Source: Colletes latitarsis (Eukaryota > Arthropoda > Insecta > Hymenoptera > Colletidae). From it: 64,000 nt of DNA. The stretch's first letter is position 1, and every line of letters begins with the position of its first letter. The notes under the pieces are model-generated. The model did not search any database, was not told the DNA's origin, and was given only the letters and a program-made list of their open reading frames with translations. The stretch lies in NCBI RefSeq assembly GCF_051014445.1, contig NC_135134.1, positions 10,569,672 through 10,633,671 on the forward strand, in the 5' to 3' direction. The position numbers and the translations under genes were made by a program. Below, in pieces: positions 9,824 to 22,680 of this stretch.

Positions 9824-12800
9824 TCGAAACCAGGTTTAATGGACTGTTTCAGTGTGGTACCACATTACTACGTGATCCAATCCAGAAAAAGCCAGGGATC
9901 TGTTCAACAAGTATGTGAAAAATGCGAAAATATGACCCTGACGAGGGCAAATCCCGTACCTATCCCAGACCTAACATGCGTTATCCTCTAAAATATTTAT
10001 CAAGACCAGATTTAATTGAATGTTTCAGTGTGGTACCACATTACTACGTGAACCAAACCAGAAAAAACCCAGGATCTGTTCAACAAGTGTGTGGAGAATG
10101 CGAAAGTATGTGTCTGATGAGGGCAAATCCCAGGCCTAACCTAGACATAACATGCGTTATCCTCTAAAATATTGATCGAAACAATGTTTAACGGACTGTT
10201 TCAGTGTGGTACCACAGTACTACGTGATCCAAACCAGAATAACCCAGGATCTGTTCAACAAGTATGTGAAAAATGCGAAAGTATGAGCCTGATGAGGGCA
10301 AAGCCCAGACCAATCCCAGACATAACTTACGTTATCACCTAAAATATTGACCGAAACCTGCTTTAATCGACTGTTTCAGTGTGGTACCACACAACTACGT
10401 GATCCAAACCAGAAAAAGCCCAGAATCTGGTCATCAACTATCAGAAATATGCGAAAGTACGAGCCTGATGAGAGCAAATCCCAGAACTAACCAAGACTTA
10501 ACATGCGTTATCCTCTAAAATATTGATCGAAACCAGGTTTAATGGACTGTTTCAGTGTGGTACCACATTACTACGTGATCCAAACCAGAAAAACCCAGGA
10601 TCTGTTCAACAAGTATGTGAAAAACGCGAAACTATGAGCCTGATGAGGGCATAATCCCAGACCTATCCCAGACATAACATGCGTTATCCTCTAAAATATT
10701 GATCGAAACCAGGTTCAATGGACTGTTTCAGTGTGGTACCACATTACTACGTGATCCAAACCAGAAAAACCCAGGATCTGTTCAACAAGTATGTGAAAAA
10801 CGCGAAACTATGAGCCTGATGAGGGCTAATCCCGGACCTATCCCAGACCGAACTTGCGTTACCCTCTAAAATATTGATCGAAACCAGGTTTAATTTACTG
10901 TTTCAGTGTGGTACCTCATTACTACGTGATCCAATCCAGAAAAAGCCCAGGATCTAGCCATGAAGTATGAGAAATATGCGAAATTATGAGCCTGATTAGG
11001 GCAAATCCTAGACCTAACCCAGACCAAACATGCGTTATCCTCTAAAATATTTATCAAGACCAGGTTTAAGCGACTGTTTCAGTGTGGTACCACATTACTA
11101 CGTGATCCAAACCAGAAAAAAACCCAGGATCTGTATAACTAGTATGTGAAGAATGCGAAAGTATGAGCCTGACGAGGGCAAAGCCCAGACCAATCCCAGA
11201 CATAACTTGCGTTATCACCTAAAATATTGACCGAAACCTGCTTTAATCGACTGTTTCAGTGTGGTACCACATTACTACGTGATCCAAACCAGAGAAAGCC
11301 CAGAATCTGGCCATCAACTATGAGAAATATGCGAAAGTACGAGACTGATGAGAGCAAATCCCAGACCTAACCAAGACCTAACATGCGTCATCCTCAAAAA
11401 TATTGATCGGAACCAGGTTTAATGGACTGTTTCAGTGTGGTACCACATTACTACGTGATCCAATCCAGAAAAAGCCAGAGATCTGTTCAACAAGTATGTG
11501 AAAAATGCGAAAATATGACCCTGATGAGGGCAAATCCCAGACCTTTCCCAGACATAACTTGCGTTGTCCTCTAAAATATTGATGGAAACCAGGTTTAATG
11601 GACTGTTTCAGTGTGGTACCACATTACTACGTGATCCAAACCAGAAAAAGCCAGAGATCTGTTCAACGAGTATGTGAAAAATGCGAAACTATGAGCCTGA
11701 TGAGGGCAAATCCCAGACCTATCCCAGACCTAACATGGGTTATCCTGTAAAATATTGATCGAAACCACGGTTAATGGACTGTTTCGGTGTGGTACCACAT
11801 TGCTACGTGATCCAAACCAGAAAAAAACCCAGGATCTGTACAACTAGTATGTGAAGAATGCGAAAGTATGAGCCTGACGAGGGCAAAGCCCAGACCAATC
11901 CCAGACATAACTTGCGTTATCACCTAAAATATTGACCGAAACCTGCTTTCATCGACTGTTTCAGTGTGGTACCACATTACTACGTGATCCAAACCAGAGA
12001 AAGCCCAGAATCTGGCCATCAACTATGAGAAATATGCGAAAGTACGAGACTGATGAGAGCAAATCCCAGACCTAACCAAGACCTAACATGCGTCATCCTC
12101 AAAAATATTGACCGAAACCTGCTTTAATCGACTGTTTCAGTGTGGTACCACATTACTACGTGATGCAAACCAGAAAAAGCCAGGGATCTGTTCAACAAGT
12201 ATGTGAAAAATGCGAAAATATGACCCTGATGAGGGCAAATCCCAGACCTATCCCAGACCTAACATGGGTTATCCTGTAAAATATTGATCGAAACCACGGT
12301 TAATGGACTGTTTCGGTGTGGTACCACATTGCTACGTGATCCAAACCAGAAAAAACCCAGGATCCGTTCAACAAGTATGTGGAGAATGCGAAAGTATGTG
12401 TCTGATGATGGCAAATCCCAGGCCTATCCCTGACATAACATGCGTTATCCTCTAAAATATTGATCGAAACCAGGATTAATGGACTGTTTCAGTGTGGTAC
12501 CACATTACTACGTGATCCAAACCAGAAAAAACCCAGGATATGTTCAACAAGTATCTGGAGAATGCGAAAGTATGTACCTGATGAGAGCAAATCCCAGACC
12601 TAACCAAGACCTAACATGCGTTATTCTCTAAAATATTGATCGAAACCATGTTTAATTTACTGTTTCAGTGTGGTACCACATTACTATGTGATCCAAACCA
12701 GAAAAAACCCAGGATCTGTTCAACAAGTATGTGGAGAATGCGGAAGTATGTGTCTGATGAGGGCAAATCCTAGACCTAACCCAGACCTAACATGCGTTAT

Positions 12801-13689
12801 CCTCTAAAATATTTATCAAGACCAGGTCTAATTGAATGTTTGTGTGGTACCACATTACTACGTGATCCAAACCAGAAAAAACCCAGGATCTGTTCAACAA
12901 GTATGTGGAGAATGCGAAAGTATGTGTCTGATGATGGCAAATCCCAGGCCTAACCTAACCATAACATGCGCTATCCACTAAAATATTCATCGAAACCAGG
13001 TTTAATTGAATGTTTCAGTGTGACCCCACATTACTACGTGATCCAATCCAGAAAAAGCCCAGGATCTAGCCATCAAGTATGAGAAATATGCGATAGTATG
13101 AGCCCGCTGAGGGCAAATCCTAGACCTAACCCAGACCTGACATGCGTTATCCTCTAAAATATTTATCAAGACCAGATTTAATTGAATGTTTCAGTGTGGT
13201 ACCACATTACTACGTGAACCAAACCAGAAAAAACCCAGGATCTGTTCAACAAGTATGTGGAGAATGCGGAAGTATGTGTCTGATGAGGGCAAATCCCAGG
13301 CCCAACCTGGATAAACATGCGTTATCCTCTAAAATATTGATCGAAACCAGGTTTAATGGACTGTTTCAGTGTGTTACCACATTACTACGTGGTCCAATCC
13401 AGAAAATGCCCAGGATCTAGCCATCAAGTATGAGAAATATGCGATAGTAGAGCCCGCTGAGGGCAAATCCTAGACCTAACCCAGACCTAACATGCGTTAT
13501 CCTCTAAAATATTTATCAAGACCAGATTTAATTCAATGTTTCAGTGTGGTACCACATTACTACGTGATCCAAACCAGAAAAAACCCGGGATCTGTTCAAC
13601 AAGTATGTGGAGAATGCGAAAGTATGTGTCTGATGAGGGCAAATCCCAGGCCTAACCTAGACATAACATGCGTTATCCTCTAAAATATT
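9824..13689 (+). repeat. 9.8-kb higher-order unit, copy 2, truncated
   Basis: It matches 1-3866. Five substitutions were found by eye: 498/10321, 1065/10888, 1429/11252, 1549/11372 and 3416/13239, about 0.13%. The match ends near 13,690, where 'ATATTGATCG' of copy 1 is replaced by 'ATATTCATCG' followed by unrelated monomer variants. The unit is therefore cut after about 22 of 56 monomers. Confidence 0.9.
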
Positions 13690-16600
13690 CATCGAAACCA
13701 GGTTTAATGGACAGTTTCAGTGTGGTACCACATTACTACGGGATCCAAACCAGAAAATGGCCAGAATCTGGCCATCAAGTATGAGAAATATGCGAAAGTA
13801 CGAGCCTGATGAGAGCAAATCCCAGACCTAACCGAGATCTAACATGAGTTATTCTCGAAAATATTCATCGAAACCAGGTTTAATGGACTTATTCAGTGTG
13901 GTACCACATTACTACGTGATCCAAACCAGAAAACGCCCAGAATCTGGCCATCAACTATGAGCAATATGCGAAAGTACGAGCCTGATCAGAGCAAATCCCA
14001 GAACTAACCAAGACCTAACATGCGTTATCTTCTAGAATATTGATCGAAACCAGGTTTAATGGACTGTTTCAGTGTGGTACCACATTACTACGTGATCCAA
14101 TCCAGAAAACGCCAGGGATCTAGCCATCAAGTATGAGAAATATGCGAAAGTATGAGCCTGCTGAGGGCAAATCCTAGTCCTAACCCAGACCTAACATGAG
14201 TTATTCTCTAAAATATTGATCCAAAGCAGGTTTAATGGACTGTTTCAGTGTGGTACCACATTAGTACATGATCCAAACCAGAATAAGCCAGGGATCTGTT
14301 CAACAAGTATGTGAAAAATGCGAAAGTATGATCCTGATGAGAGCAAATCCCAGACCTAACCTAGACCTAACATGCGTTATTCTCTAAAATATTGATCGAA
14401 GCCAGGTTTAATGGACTGTTTCAGTGTTGTACCACATTAGTACGTGCGCCAATCCAGAAAAAGCCCAGGATATAGCCATCAAGTATGAGAAATATGCGAA
14501 AGTTTGAGCCTGATTAGGGCAAATCCCAGGCCTAACCTAGACATAACATGCGTTATCCTCTAAAATATTGATCGAAACCAGATTTTATGGACGGTTTCAG
14601 TGTGGTACCACATTACTGTGTGATCCATTCCTGAAAAAGTCCAGGATCTAGCCATCAAGTATGAGAAATATGCGAAAGAATGAGCCTGCTGAGGGCAAAT
14701 CCTAGACCTAACCCAGACCTAACATCAGTTATTCTCTAAAATATTGATCCAAACCAGGTTTAATGGACTGTTTCAGTGTGGTACCACATTAGTACATGAT
14801 CCAAACCAGAATGAGCCAGGGATCTGTTCAACAAGTATGTGAAAAACGCGAAAGTATGACCCTGATGAACGCAAATCCCAGGCCTAACCTAGTCCTAACG
14901 TGCGATATCCTCTAAAATATTGATCGAAACTAGGTTTAGTGGACTGTTTCAGTGTGGTACCACATTACTACGTGATCCAAACCAGAAGAACCCAGAATCT
15001 GTTCAACAAGTATGTGAAAAACGCGAAACTATGAGCCTGAAGAGGGCAAATCCCAGACCTATCCCAGACATAACATGCGTTATCCTCTAAAATATTGATC
15101 GAAACCAGGTTTAATGGACTGTTTCAGTGTGGTACCACATTGCTACGTGATCCAAACCAGAAGAGAACCAGAATCTGTTCAACAAGTATGTGAAAAACGC
15201 GTAACTATGAGCCTGATGGGGGCAAATCCCAGACATATCCCAGACATAACATGCGTTATCCTCTAAAATATTGATCGAAACCAGGTTTAATGGACTGTTT
15301 CAGTGTGGTACCACATTACTACGTGATCCAAACCAGAAAAAACTAGAATCTCTTCAACAAGTATGTGAAAAACGCGAAACTATGAGCCTGAAGAGGGCAA
15401 ATCCCAGACCTGTCCCAGGCATAACATGCGTTATCCTCTAAAATATTGATCGAAACCAGGTTTAATGGACTGTTTCAGTGTGGTACCACATTGCTACGTG
15501 ATCCAAACCAGAAAAAACCCAGGATCCGTTCAACAAGTATGTGATGAATGCGAAAGTATGTGTCTGATGAGGGAAAATCCCAGGCCTAACCTAGACCTAA
15601 CATGCGTTACCCTCAAATATATTGATCGAAACCAGGTTTAATGGACTGTTTCAGTGTGGTACCACATTACTACGTGATCCAAACCAGAAAAACACAGGAT
15701 CTGTTCAACAAGTAAGTGAAAAACGCGAAACTATGAGCCTGATGAGGGCAAATCCCAGACCTATCCCAGACATAACATGCGTTATCCTCTAAAATATTGA
15801 TCGAAACCAGGTTTAATGGACTGTTTCGGTGTGGTACCACATTACTACGTGATCCAAACCAGAAAAAAACCAGAATCTGTTCAACAAGTATGTGAAAAAC
15901 GCGTAACTATGAGCCTGATGGGGGCAAATCCCAGACATATCCCAGACATAACATGCGTTATCCACTAAAATATTGATCGAAACCAGGTTTAATGGACTGT
16001 TTCAGTGTGGTACCACATTACTACGTGATCCAAACCAGAAAAAAGCCCAGGATCTGTTCAACAAGTATGTGGAGAATGCGAAAGTATGTGTCTGATGATG
16101 GCTAATCCCAGGCCTATCTCAGACATAACATGCGTTGTCCTCTAAAATATTGATCGAAACCTGTTTTAATCGACTGTTTCAGTGTGGAACCGCATTACTA
16201 CGTGATCCAAACCAGAAAAAGACCAGAATCTGGCCATCAGCTATCAGAAATATGCGAAAGTACGAGCCTGATGAACGCAAATCCCAGGCCTAACCTAGCC
16301 CTAACGTGCGATATCCTCTAAAATATTGATCGAAACTAGGTTTAGTGGACTGTTTCAGTGTGGTACCACATTACTACGTGATCCAAACCAGAAAAACCCA
16401 GAATCTGTTCAACAAGTATGTGAAAAACGCGAAACTATGAGCCTGAAGAGGGCAAATCCCAGACCTATCCCAGACCTAACATGCGTTATCCTCTTAAATA
16501 TTGATCGAACCCAGGTTTAATTGAATGTTTCAGTGTGGTACCACATTACTACGTGATCCAATCCAGAAAAAGACCAGGATCTAGCCATGGAGTTTGAGAA

Positions 16601-16868
16601 ATATGCGAAATTATGAGCCTGATTAGGGCAAATCCTAGACCTAACCCAGACCTAACATGCGTTATCCACAAAAATATTGATCGAAATCAGGTTTAATTGA
16701 ATGTTTCAGTGTGGTACCGCCTTACTACGTGATCCAAACCAGAAAAAACCCAGGATCCGTTCAACAAGTATGTGGAGAATGCGAATGTATGTGTCTGATG
16801 AGGGAAAATCCCTGGCCTAACAAAGACCTAACATGCGTTATCCTCAAAAATATTGATCGAACCCAGGT
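13690..16868 (+). repeat. Mixed monomer region without a clear long higher-order unit
   Basis: About 18 monomers with more variation than the flanks. Local echoes are present. The 'TAGTACATGATCC...AGAATAAG/AGAATGAG' type recurs about 3 monomers apart (near 14,262 and 14,790). 'GCGTAACTATGAGCCTGATGG' recurs about 4 monomers apart (near 15,199 and 15,900). A monomer with 'GATGAACGC' and 'AACGTGCGATATCC' recurs at an offset of 1,406 bp (about 14,875 and 16,281). Confidence 0.8.
13757..13775. other. 19-bp inverted repeat ATGGCCAGA-A-TCTGGCCAT
   Basis: Nine-base arms are perfectly complementary around one A. It lies in the variable middle of a monomer of the 'GGCCATCAAG' type. The 11-bp core CCAGA-A-TCTGG occurs in many monomers of that type; this copy has the longest perfect arms I noticed. 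Confidence 0.85.
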
Positions 16869-18073
16869 TTAATTGAATGTTTCAGTGGGGTACCACATTA
16901 CTACGTGATCCAAACCAGAAAAAACCCAGGATCTGTTCAACAAGTAAGTGAAAAACGCGAAACTATAAGCCTGATGAGGGCAAATCCCAGACCTATCCCA
17001 GACATAACGTGCGTTATCCTCTAAAATATTGATCGAAACCAGGTTTAATGGACTGTTTCGGTGTGGTACCACATTACTACATGATCCAATCCAGAAAAAG
17101 CCCAGGATCTAGCCATGAAGTATGAGAAATATGCGAAAATATGAGCCTGATTAGGGCAAATCCTAGACCTAACCCAGACCTAACATGCGTTATCCTCTAA
17201 AATATTGATCGAAATCAGGTTTAATTGAATGTTTCAGTGTGGTACCGCCTTACTACGTGATCCAATCCAGAAAAAGCCCAGGATCTAGCCATGAAGTATG
17301 AGAAATATGCGAAATTAGGAGCCTGATTAGGGCAAATCCTAGACCTAACCCAGACCTAACATGCGTTATCCTCTAAAATATTTATCAAGACCAGGTTTAA
17401 TCGACTGTTTCAGTGTGATACCACATTACTACCAGATCCAATCCAGAAAAAGCCAGGCATCTGTTCAGCAATTATGTGAAAAATGCGAAAATATGACCCT
17501 GATGAGGGCAAATCCCGGACCTACCCCAGACCTAACATGCGTTATCCTCTAAAATATTGATCGAAACCAGGTTTAATGGACTGTTTCAGTGTGGTACCAC
17601 ATTGCTACGTGATCCAAACCAGAAAAAACCCAGGATCCGTTCAACAAGTATGTGATGAATGCGAAAGTATGTGTCTGATGAGGGAAAATCCCAGGCCTAA
17701 CCTAGACCTAACATGCGTTACCCTCAAAAATATTGATCGAAACCAGGTTTAATGGACTGTTTCAGTGTGGTACCACATTACTACGTGATTCAATCCAGAA
17801 AAAGCCAGGGATCTGTTCAACAAGTATGTGAAAAATGCGAAGATATGACCCTGATGAGGGCAAATCCCGGACCTATCCCAGACCGAACTTGCGTTATCCT
17901 TTAAAATATTGATCGAAACCAGGTTTAATTTACTGTTTCAGTGTGGTACCACATTACTACATGATCCAACCCAGAAAAAGCCCAGGATCTAGCCATGAAG
18001 TATGAGAAATATGCGAAACTATGAGCCTGATTAGGGCAAATCCTAGACCTAACCCAGACCTAACATGCGTTAT
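16869..18073 (+). repeat. 7-mer higher-order repeat, copy 1 (period 1,232 bp)
   Basis: It aligns with 18,101-19,305 at an offset of 1,232 bp, exactly 7 x 176. Shared diagnostic marks are 'ACTATAAGCC' (16,961 and 18,193), 'CAATTATGTG' and 'GTGATGAATGCG'. The first 30 bases of the two copies differ at the palindrome (GGGGTACCACA against GGTACCGCC). Confidence 0.85.
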
Positions 18074-18100
18074 CCTCTAAAATATTGATCGAAATCAGGT

Positions 18101-19305
18101 TTAATTGAATGTTTCAGTGTGGTACCGCCTTACTACGTGATCCAAACCAGAAAAAACCCAGGATCTGTTCAACAAGTAAGTGAAAAACGCGAAACTATAA
18201 GCCTGATGAGGGCAAATCCCAGACCTATCCCAGACATAACATGCGTTATCCTCTAAAATATTGATCGAAACCAGGTTTAATGGACTGTTTCGGTGTGGTA
18301 CCACATTACTACATGATCCAATCCAGAAAAAGCCCAGGATCTAGCCATGAAGTATGAGAAATATGCGAAACTATGAGCCTGATTAGGGCAAATCCTAGAC
18401 CTAACCCAGACCTAACATGCGTTATGCTCTAAAATATTTATCAAGACCAGGTTTAATCGACTGTTTCAGTGTGGTACCACATTACTACGTGATCCAATCC
18501 AGAAAAAGCCCAGGATCTAGCCATGAAGTATGAGAAATATGCGAAATTAGGAGCCTGATTAGGGCAAATCCTAGACCTAACCCAGACCTAACATGCGTTA
18601 TCCTCTAAAATATTTATCAAGACCAGGCTTAATCGACAGTTTCAGTGTGATACCACATTACTACCTGATCCAATCCAGAAAAAGCCAGGGATCTGTTCAG
18701 CAATTATGTGAAAAAAGCGAAAATATGACCCTGATGAGGGCAAATCCCGGACCTACCCCAGACCTAACATGCGTTATCCTCTAAAATATTGATCGAAACC
18801 AGGTTTAATGGACTGTTTCAGTGTGGTACCACATTGCTACGTGATCCAAACCAGAAAAAACCCAGGATCCGTTCAACAAGTATGTGATGAATGCGAAAGT
18901 ATGTGTCTGATGAGGGAAAATCCCAGGCCTAACCTAGACCTAACATGCGTTACCCTCAAAAATATTGATCGAAACCAGGTTTAATGGACTGTTTCAGTGT
19001 GGTACCACATTACTACGTGATTCAATCCAGAAAAAGCCAGGGATCTGTTCAACAAGTATGTGAAAAATGCGAAGATATGACCCTGATGAGGGCAAATCCC
19101 GGACCTATCACAGACCGAACTTGCGTTATCCTTTAAAATATTGATCGAAACCAGGTTTAATTTACTGTTTCAGTGTGGTACCACATTACTACATGATCCA
19201 ATCCAGAAAAAGCCCAGGATCTCAGCCATGAAGTATGAGAAATATGCGAAACTATGAGCCTGATTGGGGCAAATCCTAGACCTAACCCAGACCTAACATG
19301 CGTTA
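18101..19305 (+). repeat. 7-mer higher-order repeat, copy 2
   Basis: Counterpart of the preceding 7-mer. One monomer near 18,430 has the 'TATCAAGACC' head where copy 1 has 'GATCGAAATC', so the copies have exchanged single-monomer segments since duplication. A 1-2 bp insertion is present at about 19,223 (GATCTCAGCC). Confidence 0.83.
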
Positions 19306-21115
19306 TCCTCTAAAATATTTATCAAGACCAGGTTTAATCGACTGTTTCAGTGTGGTACCACACTACTACGTGATCCAAACCAGAAAAAAACCCAGGATCT
19401 GTACAACTAGTATGTGAACAATGCGAAAGTATGAGCATGACGAGGGCAAATCCCAGACCTATCCCAGACATAACTTGCGTTATCATCTAAAATATTGTCA
19501 GAAACCTGTTTTAATCGACTGTCTCAGTGTGGTACCACATTAGTACGTGATCCAAACCAGAAAAAGCCCAGAATCTGGTCATCAACTATGAGAAATATGC
19601 GAAAGTACGAGCCTGATGAGAGCAAATCCCAGAACTAACCAGACCTAACATGCGTTATCCTCTAAAATATTTATCAAGACCAGGTTTAATCGACTGTTTC
19701 AGTGTGATACCACATTACTACCTGATCCAATCCAGAAAAAGCCAGGGATCTGTTCAACAATTATGTGAAAAATGCGAAAATATGACCCTGATGAGGGCAA
19801 ATCCCGGACCTATCCCAGACCTAACATGCGTTATCCTCTAAAATATTGATCGAAACCAGGTTTAATGGACTGTTTCAGTGTGGTACCACATTGCTACGTG
19901 ATCCAAACCAGAAAAAACCCAGGATCCGTTCAACAAGTATGTGATGAATGCGAAAGTATGTGTCTGATGAGGGAAAATCCCAGGCCTAACCTAGACCTAA
20001 CATGCGTTACCCTCAAATATATGGATCGGAACCAGGTTTAATGGACTGTTTCAGTGTGGTACCACATTACTACGTGATCCAAACCAGAAAAACGCGGGAT
20101 CTGTTCAACAAGTAAGTGAAAAACGCGAAACTATGAGCCTGATGAGGGCAAATCCCAGACCTATCCCAGACATAACATGCGTTATCCTCTAAAATATTGA
20201 TCGAAACCAGGTTTAATAGACTGTTTCGGTGTGGTATCACATTAGTACGTGATCCAAACCAGAAAAAGCCCAGAATCTGGTCATCAACTATGAGAAATAT
20301 GCGAAAGTACGAGCCTGATGAGAGCAAATCCCAGAACTAACCAAGACTTAACATGCGTTATCCTCTAAAATATTGATCGAAACCAGGTTTAATGGACTGT
20401 TTCAGTGTGGTACCACATTACTACGTGATCCAAATCAGAAAAAACCCAGGATCTGTTCAACAAGTATGTGGAGAATGCGAAAGTATGTGTCTGATGAGGG
20501 AAAATCCCAGGCCTAACCTAGACCTAACATGCGTTACCCTCAAAAATATTGATCGAAACCTGGTTTAATGGAATGTTTCAGTGTGGTACCACATTACTAC
20601 GTGATCCAAACCAGAAAAACCCAGGATCTGTACAACTAGTATGTGAAGAATGCGAAAGTATGAGCCTGACGAGGGCAAATCCCAGACCTAACCCAGACCT
20701 AACATGCGTTATCCTCTAAAATATTTATCAAGACCAGGTTTAATCGACTGTTTCAGTGTGATACCACATTACTACCTGATCCAATCCAGAAAAAGCCAGG
20801 GATCTGTTCAACAATTATTTGAAAAATGCGAAAATATGACCCTGATGAGGGCAAATCCCGGACCTATCCCAGACCTAACATGCGTTATCCTCTAAAATAT
20901 TGATCAAAACCAGGTTTAATGGACTGTTTCAGTGTGGTACCACATTGCTACGTGATCCAAACCAGAAAAAACCCAGGATCCGTTCAACAAGTATGTGATG
21001 AATGCGAAAGTATGTGTCTGATGAGGGAAAATCCCAGGCCTAACCTAGACCTAACATGCGCTACCCTCAAATATATTGATCGAAACCAGGTTTAATGGAC
21101 TGTTTCAGTGTGGTA
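19306..21115 (+). repeat. 6-mer higher-order repeats (period about 1,055 bp)
   Basis: The landmark run starting at 18,593 (TATCAAGACC head, GTGATACCAC, CAATTATGTG, then GTGATGAATGCG) recurs at 19,650 and 20,704, spaced 1,057 and 1,054 bp. These are shortened relatives of the 7-mer, missing one monomer. The monomers between the landmarks are not all equivalent, so the units are imperfect. Confidence 0.8.
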
Positions 21116-22680
21116 CCACATTACTACGTGATCCAAACCAGAAAAAGCCCGGTACCTGGTCATCAACTATCAGAAATATGCGAAAGTACGAGCCTGATGA
21201 GAGCAAATCCCAGAACTAACCAAGCCTTAACATGCGTTATCCTCTAAAATATTGATCGAAACCAGGTTTAATGGACTGTTTAAGTGTGGTACCACATTAC
21301 TACGTGATCCAAACCAGAAAAACCCAGGATCTGTTCAACATGTATGTGAAAAACGCGAAACTATGAGCCTGATGAGGGCAAAATCCCAGACCTAACCCAG
21401 ACCTAACATGCGTTATCCTCTAAAATATTTATCAAGACCAGATTTAATTGAATGTTTCAGTGTGGTACCACATTACTACGTGATCCAAACCAGAAAAAAC
21501 CCAGGATCTGTTCAACAAGTATGTGAAAAATGCGAAAGTATGAGCCTGACGAGGGCAAATCCCAGACCTATCCCAGACATAACATGGGTTATCCTCTAAA
21601 ATATTGATCGAAACCAGGTTTAATGGACTGTTTCAGTGTGGTACCACACAACTACGTGAACCAAACCATAAGAAGTCCAGAATCTGGTCATCAACTATCA
21701 GAAATATGCGAAAATACGAGCCTGATGAGAGCAAATCCCAGAACTAACCAAGACTTAACATGCGTTATCCTCTAAAATATTGATCGAAACCAGGTTTAAT
21801 GGACTGTTTCAGTGTGGTACCACATTACTACGTGATCCAAACCAGAAAAACCCAGGATCTGTTCAACAAGTATGTGAAAAACGCGAAACTATGAGCCTGA
21901 TGAGGGCAAAATCCCAGACCTATCCCAGACATAACATGCGTTATCCTCTAAAATATTGATCGAAACCAGGTTTAATGGACTGTTTCAGTGTGGTACCACA
22001 TTACTACGTGATCCAAACCAGAAAAACCCAGGATCTGTTCAACAAGTATGTGAAAAACGCGAAACAATGAGCCTGATGAGGGCTAGTCCCAGGCCTAACC
22101 TAGACATAACATGCGTTATCCTCTAAAATATTGATCGAAACCAGGTATAATTGAATGTTTCAGTGTGATACCACATTACTACCTGATCCAATCCAGAAAA
22201 AGCCTAGGATCTAGCCACCAAGTATGAGAAATATGCGATAGTATGAGCCCGCTGAGGGCAAATCCCAGGCCCATCCTAGACATAACATGCGTTATCCTCT
22301 AAAATATTGATCCAAACAAGGTATAATTGAATGTTTCAGTGTGATACCACATTACTACCTGATCCAATCCAGAAAAAGCCCAGGATCTAGCCATCAAGTA
22401 TGAGAAATATGCGATAGTATGAGCCCGCTGAGGGCAAATCCTAGACGTAACCCAGACCTAACATGCGTTATCCTCTAAAATATTTATCAAGACCAGATTT
22501 AATTGAATGTTTCAGTGTGGTACCACATTACTACGTGATCCAAACCAGAAAAAACCCAGGATCTGTTCAACAAGTATGTGAAAAATGCGAAAGTATGAGC
22601 CTGACGAGGGCAAATCCCAGACCTATCCCAGACATAACTTGCGTTATCATCTAAAATATTGACCGAAACCTGTTTTAATC
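21116..22680 (+). repeat. Second 6-mer pair (period 1,055 bp) and adjacent monomer duplication
   Basis: A monomer at 21,408-21,599 recurs at 22,463-22,654, 1,055 bp apart. Two neighbouring monomers at about 22,128-22,302 and 22,303-22,460 are near copies of each other (GGTATAATTG, GTGATACCAC, CTACCTGATCC, GCGATAGTATGAGCCCGCTG), a local single-monomer duplication. An additional GGTACC lies out of phase at 21,151-21,156. Confidence 0.78.

Noticed and set aside
16869..17072. Minus-strand open frames of 60-85 codons
   Set aside because: They are reverse-strand readings of the same monomers, repeated at 18,101-18,304 only because of the 7-mer duplication.
21151..21156. Additional GGTACC out of phase
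   Set aside because: It arises from a few substitutions (CCCGGTACCTGG) in the CCCAGAATCTGG segment. It is a single case with no sign of wider meaning.
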